Of a stretch of 15,850 nt of DNA, positions 5,969 through 11,520 are shown one piece after another. Within the stretch, counting starts at the first letter, position 1. Every line of letters begins with the position of its first letter. The notes below the pieces were generated by a model, which saw nothing but the letters and a program-made list of their open reading frames with translations, was not told where the DNA came from and did no database searches. Made by a program: the position numbers and the translations under genes. Source of the stretch: JBBSTY01 sp038235385 (GTDB lineage: Bacteria > Actinomycetota > Acidimicrobiia > Acidimicrobiales > Acidimicrobilacustridaceae); assembly GCA_038235385.1 (NCBI GenBank), contig JBBSTY010000102.1:1-15850 (forward strand), written 5' to 3'.

Positions 5969-6054
5969 CGTGACGCCCTCGAAACCCCGACTCGAGGCCG
6001 ATGCTCCGGTCGAGGTCGCGGCGCGAACCGGACCGTCGGACAGGGGCCGAGCCG

Positions 6055-6060
6055 TACACT
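6055..6060 (+). promoter_or_regulatory. -10-like TACACT upstream of the class II aldolase gene
   Basis: TACACT fits TAnnnT and would give a leader of about 65 bases before the ATG at 6132. No good -35 is seen at the right spacing. The divergent interval 5943-6131 shows no gene. Confidence 0.3.
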
Positions 6061-6131
6061 CGACCGGGAGCCCACGATCGCACCGCAGCCCGGCCGAGAC
6101 CAGGCCATCCGCACCGAGGAGAACGAACGCC

Positions 6132-6893
6132 ATGTCGCTTCCCATCCCGTACACGCTCCCCACGTTCGACTCCGTCGAGGACGAGCGGCGCCACATCAAG
6201 GTCCGCCTGGCTGCCGCGTTCCGTCTGTTCGGGAAGTTCGGGTTCGGAGAAGGCGTGGCCGGTCACATCACCGCCCGCGACCCCGGACGCCCCGATCACT
6301 TCTGGGTCAACCCGTTCGGCGTCGACTTCTCACTCATGCGCACCTCCGATCTGCTCCTCGTGAGCCACACCGGCGAGGTCGTCGAGGGCGGGTTCCAGGT
6401 GAACGCGGCCGCCTTCGCCATCCACTCGGGCATCCACGCGGCTCGCACCGATGTCATCGCCGCAGCGCACACCCATTCGCTCAACGGCAAGGCGCTCTCG
6501 GCGCTCGGACAGCGTCTCAAGCCCATCACCCAGGACGCGTGCGCCTTCTACGACGACCACGTCCTCTTCGACGACTACACCGGCGTCGTCCTCGATCCCG
6601 ACGAGGGAAAGCGCATCGCCCACGAGCTCGCCGACAACAAGGCGGCGATCCTGCGCAACCACGGCCTGCTCACCGTCGGCCACTCGGTCGACGAAGCCGC
6701 GTGGTGGTTCATCACGATGGAGCGCTCGGCCCAGGCACAGTTGCTCGCACAAGCCGCGGGCGAGGTCATCGAGATCGACCACGACACCGCCACGCTCACC
6801 GCTGGCCAGGTGGGCTCGCACTTCGCCGGTTGGTTCAGCTTCCAGCCGCTCTTCGAGCAGATCATCCGCGCCCAGCCCGACCTCCTCGACTGA
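6132..6893 (+). CDS. Class II aldolase/adducin family protein (253 aa)
   Basis: A family-typical length and motif set: G-H-I-T-A-R at 44-49 in the phosphate-binding region; zinc ligands H113 and H115 in A-H-T-H-S; the third zinc ligand H177 in R-N-H-G-L-L-T-V-G. These define the fuculose-phosphate aldolase/ribulose-phosphate epimerase/adducin superfamily, cytoplasmic zinc enzymes acting on sugar phosphates or related hydroxy-carbonyl compounds. The catalytic Glu of FucA-type aldolases, expected four residues before the H at position 98 (N-A-A-A-F-A-I-H), is Ala here. The protein therefore belongs to the adducin-like branch whose reaction is not established. Start ATG 6132 follows GAGGAG at ten bases; upstream in-frame sequence is non-coding in character. 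It stands divergently from the B12-riboswitch unit. Substrate unknown. Confidence 0.92.
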   Translation: MSLPIPYTLPTFDSVEDERRHIKVRLAAAFRLFGKFGFGEGVAGHITARDPGRPDHFWVNPFGVDFSLMRTSDLLLVSHTGEVVEGGFQVNAAAFAIHSGIHAARTDVIAAAHTHSLNGKALSALGQRLKPITQDACAFYDDHVLFDDYTGVVLDPDEGKRIAHELADNKAAILRNHGLLTVGHSVDEAAWWFITMERSAQAQLLAQAAGEVIEIDHDTATLTAGQVGSHFAGWFSFQPLFEQIIRAQPDLLD

Positions 6894-6935
6894 TCAGCGT
6901 CGACGGCCCGGGGGTCAGCGAACGGGCGGGCGGAT

Positions 6936-6954
6936 CTGAGTAGCGTCTGCTCAG
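6936..6954 (+). promoter_or_regulatory. Inverted repeat with embedded TAGCGT, upstream of the beta-propeller gene
   Basis: CTGAGTAG-CGT-CTGCTCAG forms an eight-position stem (one G-T wobble) with a three-base loop, 42 bases after the aldolase stop. It contains TAGCGT (6941-6946), a TAnnnT -10 candidate for the next gene. It could be a terminator stem without T-run, or a promoter overlapped by an operator. Sequence alone does not decide. Confidence 0.35.
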
Positions 6955-7055
6955 GAGCGGGGCGACCACACCTGATCTGCTCTGGGATGCGGGTGGGTTG
7001 CCAGACGACGTCGTCGTGACGGTCGGCCTCCCCGCCAGAGGGAGCGGAGGCCACC

Positions 7056-8741
7056 ATGGAGACCACGAGCGAGACAGCATCGTACGAGTGCAGCGAGTGC
7101 GGCGCGCCGCTCCCGGCACCCGACGAGACCGGTGCCCGCAGGTGCACGTTCTGCAAGACGGTCAAGCACCCCCCTCGCGCCCCGGCGGCCGAGCCCCGGA
7201 ACCCGCCGGCCTCGCTCCTCACCGGCGGGTCGCAGAAGACCCGAGTTGAGAAGTCGGTCACGCCGATCCCGAACACGCTGCGCCGCCAAGGGTGCGGTGT
7301 GCGCACCCTCATCGCCATCCCCGTGATCGTCGTGATCGCCGCGGTCGCCGTGCCGCTCATCGGATCGATCGGCGGTCTCGACCGCTTCGGGTTCGGTCCG
7401 GCCCTGTCCTTCACCGAGGCCTCCCCCGCGCTGCTCCCCGGCGAGCCCGGTGCGCCGCTGTCCTTCGTCACCATGTCGAGGCGGTACGACCAGAGCTCGA
7501 GCACGTCGATCTTCAGCCTGGTCAAGTCCGACGGCGTGTCGCCGTCACCGGTCTGGAGCACCGATCTCTCCGGTGACGCCTACGGCACCCGCCCGATCCT
7601 CACCGATGGAACGTCGGCCATCCTCGCCATCGAGGACCAGGCGTTCGGGGTGGCGCTCGACACCGGTGCGATCCGGTGGCAGACACCGCTCACCGACGTG
7701 GTGCAGTTCAACTCCTGCAACGGTTGCTTCACCGTGGTGGGCACGAACCTGGTCGCCGTCACCGACGACGACAACGTGCAGGCGATCGACACGACCACGG
7801 GCGCCACGTTGTGGTCGCGCCGGTTGGACACCACCGACCAGCGAACCTTCGCCGCCGGCGCGCACGTCGTGATCGTCGACAGCATCCCGGGCGGCGATGG
7901 CGATCGCCTGGTGACCCTCGACCCGGCGACAGGACAGGAGGTGGCGAGCATCGCTCCGACGTGCGACGACCCCGCCGTGATCGAAGGCTTCGCCAGCGAG
8001 CTCAGCTCGTCGAGTGAGTTGCTGGTGTCGTCGTCGGGCGAGCGCATCTGGTTCCTCGAGGGTGGCTACCCGACCTGCATCCAGCAGTACGACGTGTCGA
8101 CCGGCGCGCTGGTCAGCCAGGTCATGGCCACCAGCGAGAACGGCTCGTTCGCGTCACCGACGCTGCTCGACACGCCGTTGGGCCTGGTCGTCACGAGCGG
8201 TGGCAACCTCGGGATCGTCGATCCGACCGGGACGACCTACCGTGCGGTGCTCGCCGAGCCCGACACCAACGTGATGGTCGTCGGCACGACCGATACCGCC
8301 GTCATGATCGAGGCCAGGACCAGTCGGGGCACGGCGAAGACCTCCATCCGGGCCATCGACCCGAACTCCGGGAGCACGTTCTGGACCGCGCCGATGGGCG
8401 CCGCCGTCGCTGCCGAAACCGAGCACTCACCCCCGGGCAGCTTCGACTCGACCAGCCCTGGCCCAGGCGGCGTCTTCACCGCCCACGTCGACCACGGTGC
8501 CGTCCAGGTCGTCACGTTCCGCGAGCTCGACAACGACGCGCAGCAGCTGACCATCGACTCCTTCGATGCCGTCACCGGGGCCGCCCGACCGGCGGTGACC
8601 CACGAGACCGGCGGCGAGGACATCATCCCCTTCTTCGGGCCGGGGGTCTGGTCCGGGAGCCGCCTGCTCACCGCAGCCGGCGACGATCGCATGGTCGTCG
8701 TCGATGCCGACGCCCAGGCAGTCACCTACACCTTCCGGTGA
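7056..8741 (+). CDS. Zinc-ribbon, single-membrane-span protein with PQQ-type beta-propeller (561 aa)
   Basis: Residues 12-33 form a zinc ribbon: C12-S-E-C15 and C30-T-F-C33. A Pro-rich linker follows, then one hydrophobic span at about 84-104. The remaining ~450 residues are an extracellular beta-propeller of PQQ/quinoprotein-like repeats, seen as A-x-D-T-x-T-G-x-x-x-W blocks (V-A-L-D-T-G-A-I-R-W, A-I-D-T-T-T-G-A-T-L-W, T-L-D-P-A-T-G-Q-E-V, A-I-D-P-N-S-G-S-T-F-W). Such propellers often act as scaffolds rather than enzymes, and no PQQ-dehydrogenase active-site signature is visible. N-in/C-out topology is expected. Start ATG 7056 has GGAGG five bases upstream. Paired cysteines (F-N-S-C-N-G-C-F and T-C-D-D...P-T-C) could form outside disulfides. 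Function unknown. The zinc-ribbon-plus-membrane-plus-ectodomain plan recurs in the gene at 10195. Confidence 0.9.
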   Translation: METTSETASYECSECGAPLPAPDETGARRCTFCKTVKHPPRAPAAEPRNPPASLLTGGSQKTRVEKSVTPIPNTLRRQGCGVRTLIAIPVIVVIAAVAVPLIGSIGGLDRFGFGPALSFTEASPALLPGEPGAPLSFVTMSRRYDQSSSTSIFSLVKSDGVSPSPVWSTDLSGDAYGTRPILTDGTSAILAIEDQAFGVALDTGAIRWQTPLTDVVQFNSCNGCFTVVGTNLVAVTDDDNVQAIDTTTGATLWSRRLDTTDQRTFAAGAHVVIVDSIPGGDGDRLVTLDPATGQEVASIAPTCDDPAVIEGFASELSSSSELLVSSSGERIWFLEGGYPTCIQQYDVSTGALVSQVMATSENGSFASPTLLDTPLGLVVTSGGNLGIVDPTGTTYRAVLAEPDTNVMVVGTTDTAVMIEARTSRGTAKTSIRAIDPNSGSTFWTAPMGAAVAAETEHSPPGSFDSTSPGPGGVFTAHVDHGAVQVVTFRELDNDAQQLTIDSFDAVTGAARPAVTHETGGEDIIPFFGPGVWSGSRLLTAAGDDRMVVVDADAQAVTYTFR

Positions 8742-8784
8742 CGACGCGCTGATCGCCGTCCATCCGACGCCGGCACGTCCCGAC

Positions 8785-8800
8785 ACGCGATCGAGCGCGT
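8785..8800 (+). terminator. Weak stem-loop after the beta-propeller gene
   Basis: ACGCG-ATCGAG-CGCGT is a five-base-pair stem 43 bases after the stop codon, with no T-run. It is listed only as the best terminator candidate in the 129-base gap. Confidence 0.22.
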
Positions 8801-8834
8801 CCCGCCGCCGCTCGACGGTTCCGCGGGCGAACTT

Positions 8835-8852
8835 CTTGACCGATCGGTCAAG
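8835..8852. promoter_or_regulatory. TetR-type operator: perfect 18-base palindrome
   Basis: CTTGACCGATCGGTCAAG is a perfect palindrome. Its core TTGACCGATCGGTCAA has the length and GACCG/CGGTC half-site style typical of TetR/AcrR-family operators. It covers the -35 hexamer of the promoter for the LimB-like monooxygenase, so a bound repressor would block RNA polymerase. No TetR gene lies in this window, so the regulator would act from elsewhere. Confidence 0.72.
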
Positions 8853-8864
8853 TTCAGGTCAGAT
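8836..8864 (+). promoter_or_regulatory. Promoter of the LimB-like gene, probably leaderless
   Basis: TTGACC (8836-8841), a 17-base spacer, then TCAGAT (8859-8864). Six bases (GGCGGG) separate the -10 from the ATG at 8871, so transcription should begin at or next to the start codon. The -35 lies within the palindromic operator. Confidence 0.55.
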
Positions 8865-8870
8865 GGCGGG

Positions 8871-10076
8871 ATGGACTGGCCCCTGAAGTTCGGAATGTTC
8901 ATGGCACCGTTCCACCCGACGGGGCAGAACCCGACGGCGGCGCTCGAGCGCGACCTCGACGTGGTGGTCCTCCTCGACCGGCTCGGGTACGACGAGGCGT
9001 GGATCGGCGAGCACCACTCGGCCGGGTACGAGATCATCGCGTCGCCCGAGCTGTTCATCGCCACCGCCGCCGAGCGCACCCGCCACATCCGGTTCGGGAC
9101 CGGTGTGGTCTCGCTCCCCTACCACCACCCGTTCATGGTCGCCCAGCGCCTCGTGCAGCTCGACCACCTCACCCGTGGTCGGGTGATGCTCGGGTGCGGG
9201 CCCGGGTCGTTGCCATCCGACGCGTTCATGTTGGGCATCGATCCCGCCACCCAGCGCGACCGGATGGAGGAGGCGCTCGGCGTGATCCTCCAGTTGCTGC
9301 GCTCCGACGAGCCGGTCACCCACGAGTCCGAGTGGTTCACGTTGCGCGACGCCAGGTTGCACCTGAAGCCCTACACGCGCCCGCACCCCGAGGTCGCGGT
9401 CGCCGCCATGATCTCGCCGTCGGGACCACGGGCCGCCGGCAAGCACGGCGTGTCGATGCTCTCCATCGGCGCCACCCAGAAGGCGGGCATCGATCTGCTG
9501 TCCCAGCACTGGTCGGTGATGGAGGAACGCTCCGAGCAGTTCGCCACCACGCCCGACCGCCGCAACTGGCGACTGGTGAGCCAGGTGCACATCGCCGAGA
9601 CCAAGGAGCAGGCCTACCGCGACGTCGAGTACGGACTGGAGGCCTACATCGAGTACTTCCGCAAGGTCGCGGCGCTGCCGATGATCCCCGAGGGGACCCA
9701 GGAGCACCCGGCCGAGCTCATGAACGCCACCGGCGCCGGTGTGGTCGGGACGCCCGACGACCTCGGTGATTTCATCGACCACCTCATCGAGATGAGCGAC
9801 GGCGGCTTCGGGACGTTCCTGATCCAGGCCCACGAGTGGGCCAACCCCGTCGCCACCCGGCGCTCCTTCGAGCTGATCGCCCAACACGTCATGGCGCGGT
9901 TCCAGGGCTCGGCCATCCGTCCCGCCGAGCAGCGGGACTGGGCGGCCGCCAACCGCCAGGAGTTCATGGGCGCCGCCGGCGGCGCCATCATGAGCCAGTT
10001 CCAGAAGCACGGCGAGGAGCGAGCCGCACGCGAGGCGGCCGCGGCGGACGGCCAGGACGCCGTTCCCGCGCCGTAG
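8871..10076 (+). CDS. LLM-class flavin-dependent monooxygenase, limonene 1,2-monooxygenase (LimB)-like (401 aa)
   Basis: Bacterial luciferase-like TIM-barrel flavin monooxygenase that would use reduced FMN/FAD from a separate reductase. It shows F-G-M-F-M-A-P-F-H at 7-15, L-D-R-L-G-Y-D-E-A-W-I-G-E-H-H at 35-49, the G-T-G-V-V-S-L-P-Y-H-H-P segment at 77-87, and L-T-R-G-R-V-M-L-G-C-G-P-G at 100-112. From memory these blocks closely resemble LimB of Rhodococcus and related terpene or alkane monooxygenases. The length fits (LimB is about 390 aa), with an Ala/Arg-rich C-terminal tail here. It is a single-gene unit behind a TetR-type palindrome, which suggests induction by a hydrophobic substrate or its product. 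The true substrate is not readable from sequence. No partner flavin reductase is in the window. GGCGGG directly before the ATG is more likely the promoter gap than a ribosome site. Confidence 0.93.
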   Translation: MDWPLKFGMFMAPFHPTGQNPTAALERDLDVVVLLDRLGYDEAWIGEHHSAGYEIIASPELFIATAAERTRHIRFGTGVVSLPYHHPFMVAQRLVQLDHLTRGRVMLGCGPGSLPSDAFMLGIDPATQRDRMEEALGVILQLLRSDEPVTHESEWFTLRDARLHLKPYTRPHPEVAVAAMISPSGPRAAGKHGVSMLSIGATQKAGIDLLSQHWSVMEERSEQFATTPDRRNWRLVSQVHIAETKEQAYRDVEYGLEAYIEYFRKVAALPMIPEGTQEHPAELMNATGAGVVGTPDDLGDFIDHLIEMSDGGFGTFLIQAHEWANPVATRRSFELIAQHVMARFQGSAIRPAEQRDWAAANRQEFMGAAGGAIMSQFQKHGEERAAREAAAADGQDAVPAP

Positions 10077-10091
10077 CGGGTCGCCGCGGGT

Positions 10092-10112
10092 CGCTGCGCG
10101 GCCGCCGCAGCG
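10092..10112 (+). terminator. Stem-loop after the LimB-like gene
   Basis: CGCTGCG-CGGCCGC-CGCAGCG, a perfect seven-base-pair stem with a seven-base loop, begins 16 bases after the stop codon. There is no T-run, as is common for high-GC actinobacterial stem-type terminators. Confidence 0.45.
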
Positions 10113-10151
10113 GACGGCGGGCAATGCCGCGGGCGGCAACACGACAGGCGG

Positions 10152-10157
10152 TAGCGT
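10152..10157 (+). promoter_or_regulatory. -10-like TAGCGT upstream of the zinc-ribbon/Thr-stalk gene
   Basis: TAGCGT fits TAnnnT and would give a leader of about 30 bases before ATG 10195. The same hexamer occurs upstream of the related gene at 7056. No convincing -35. Confidence 0.3.
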
Positions 10158-10194
10158 CGGGAAACTCGAACCCGAGACGACTGGACGGTACGCG

Positions 10195-11178
10195 ATGCTC
10201 TGCCCCACCTGCGGTCACCAGAGTCCGCCCGAGAGCCTCTTCTGCGCCTCGTGCGGCACCTCGCTGGCCGGCAGCGACCCGGGCGCCGGCCAGGACCCGA
10301 CCGTCGTGGACACCTTCGCCGACACCGGAGCGGGCACCGCCGCTGCCACCGGGGCGGGTGCGGCCGCCGGGGCCGCTGCAGCGGCCGGAGCCGGGGCCGA
10401 GCCCTGGGGAACCCAGGTCAACGAGCCCGTCGGCGCCGAGCCGGGTGCCGCCCCCTGGCAGGAACCCGAGCCCACCACCGCGATGCCGCCCACGACGGCC
10501 GTCCCCGCAGCGGGTGCGGCAGCCGCCGGCGCCGCGGTGGGGGCCACGGTCGCCGGCGATGCCACCGGGGGCATTCCACCCGGTCCTCCACCCGGGCCCC
10601 CGATCGACGAGGACGGCGCCGGCAACCGCGGGTGGATCATCGCCATCGTCATCCTGGTGCTGCTGCTGATCGCTGCCATCATCGCCTTCTTCATCACACG
10701 CGATTCGGGCGACTCGCCGAGCACGACCTCGACCACCTCGACCTCGTCCACCACCAGCTCCACCACGTCGAGCTCCACCACCTCCACCTCCACCACATCG
10801 ACCACCACCACGACCGCACCCACCACCACCACGACCGCACCCACCACCTCCACGACGGCACCCACCACCACGACCACCGCGGCGCCGAAGCCGACGATCA
10901 CCAGCTTCACCGTCCCGGCCAAGGTCACCGATGCCCAGTGCCCCAACCCCGGCAGCACGGCGACGATCACCGTCTCGTGGGTCACGGCCAACACCAAATC
11001 GGTCACGATCGGCATCGCCAACCCGCAGCCCTTCGAGCAGGACCTCCCCTCGAGCGGTTCGATCCAGGTGCCGTTCGCGTGCTCGAACGGCACCAACACC
11101 TACTACATCACCGCCTTCGGCAACGACGGCTCCACCGCGGTGCAGTCCAAGGACGTCACCTTCACCCCCGGGCCGTGA
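10195..11178 (+). CDS. Zinc-ribbon, single-membrane-span protein with Thr-rich stalk and beta-sandwich domain (327 aa)
   Basis: The protein opens directly with a zinc ribbon: C3-P-T-C6 and C17-A-S-C20, spaced by H-Q-S-P-P-E-S-L-F. A long Ala/Gly/Pro-rich cytoplasmic linker (about 24-142) follows. One strong hydrophobic span lies at 147-167, then F-I-T-R. Residues 174-229 are almost pure Ser/Thr with Ala/Pro, partly encoded by a 21-base tandem repeat. The last ~95 residues form a predicted Ig-like or fibronectin-like beta-sandwich with two cysteines (D-A-Q-C-P-N and F-A-C-S-N), probably disulfide-linked, and many T/V strands. Topology is expected to be N-in/C-out, displaying the C-terminal domain at the surface on a stalk that may be glycosylated. 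ATG 10195 is chosen because the ribbon begins at residue 3; the ribosome site is weak (GGACGG). Function unknown. Its end overlaps the -35 candidate of the glycine-riboswitch promoter. Confidence 0.88.
   Translation: MLCPTCGHQSPPESLFCASCGTSLAGSDPGAGQDPTVVDTFADTGAGTAAATGAGAAAGAAAAAGAGAEPWGTQVNEPVGAEPGAAPWQEPEPTTAMPPTTAVPAAGAAAAGAAVGATVAGDATGGIPPGPPPGPPIDEDGAGNRGWIIAIVILVLLLIAAIIAFFITRDSGDSPSTTSTTSTSSTTSSTTSSSTTSTSTTSTTTTTAPTTTTTAPTTSTTAPTTTTTAAPKPTITSFTVPAKVTDAQCPNPGSTATITVSWVTANTKSVTIGIANPQPFEQDLPSSGSIQVPFACSNGTNTYYITAFGNDGSTAVQSKDVTFTPGP
10798..10881 (+). repeat. Four 21-base tandem units encoding the Thr-rich stalk
   Basis: Units start at 10798, 10819, 10840 and 10861 and encode S-T-T-T-T-T-A, P-T-T-T-T-T-A, P-T-T-S-T-T-A and P-T-T-T-T-T-A. 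The period keeps frame, so copy-number change would only lengthen or shorten the stalk. Confidence 0.75.
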
Positions 11179-11190
11179 CCCCAGTAGGCT
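11161..11190 (+). promoter_or_regulatory. Promoter of the glycine-riboswitch/gcvP transcript
   Basis: TTCACC (11161-11166) and TAGGCT (11185-11190) are separated by 18 bases. Transcription would begin near 11197, about 20 bases before the first aptamer. The -35 lies inside the last codons of the preceding gene. Confidence 0.45.
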
Positions 11191-11216
11191 GACCGCCACA
11201 ACCGAACCGGCCGCGA

Positions 11217-11300
11217 CACTGCGGGAGAGATCGATCGGGTCCGCCCGCTCGGCGCCGAAGGAGCAACCACCCCGGAAACTCTCAGGCCCCTGAACCGCTG
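11217..11300 (+). promoter_or_regulatory. Glycine riboswitch, aptamer 1
   Basis: Shows the invariant blocks of the gcvT-type aptamer in order: GGGAGAG (11223-11229), GCCGAAGGAGCAA (11254-11266), GGAAACTCTCAGG (11274-11286). The closing stem is GCGG (11221-11224) with CCGC (11295-11298). It binds glycine co-operatively with the second aptamer and normally switches glycine-cleavage genes on. Confidence 0.92.
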
Positions 11301-11342
11301 CGTCCGAGCTGATCCCGCCCCGGCGAGACCAGCCCACGGCCA

Positions 11343-11446
11343 CGCTGGAGAGCAGACCCCCCGGACGGGCGGGTCTCACCGAAGGGGAAAGTCGGGTCCG
11401 TCGTTCCGGCGGCCCCGATGAAACTCGCAGGTCCCACGACAGCGGG
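11343..11446 (+). promoter_or_regulatory. Glycine riboswitch, aptamer 2
   Basis: Second aptamer of the tandem: CTGGAGAG (11345-11352), CACCGAAGGGG (11377-11387), GATGAAACTCGCAGGT (11417-11432), GACAG (11438-11442). The closing stem is CGCTG (11343-11347) with CAGCG (11440-11444). The linker to aptamer 1 is about 42 bases, longer than the very short linkers I recall as usual. Confidence 0.92.
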
Positions 11447-11449
11447 GGT

Positions 11450-11486
11450 GGCGCCATCGCCGGCGACGGCGTGCACCGTCGGCGCC
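11450..11486 (+). promoter_or_regulatory. Candidate expression platform between aptamer 2 and gcvP
   Basis: CGACGG (11464-11469) pairs with CCGTCG (11476-11481), and GGCGCC at 11450-11455 can pair with GGCGCC at 11481-11486 outside it. There is no T-run. The gcvP ribosome site GGAGAGG (about 11504-11510) is downstream and free, so control could be by Rho-dependent or stem-only termination. Confidence 0.4.
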
Positions 11487-11520
11487 CGACCCCAACGCTG
11501 CCCGGAGAGGACCCAACCCA

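Noticed and set aside
8859..10208. A 449-codon minus-strand frame opposite the LimB-like gene
   Set aside because: The plus-strand frame has full family motifs; the opposite frame has none.
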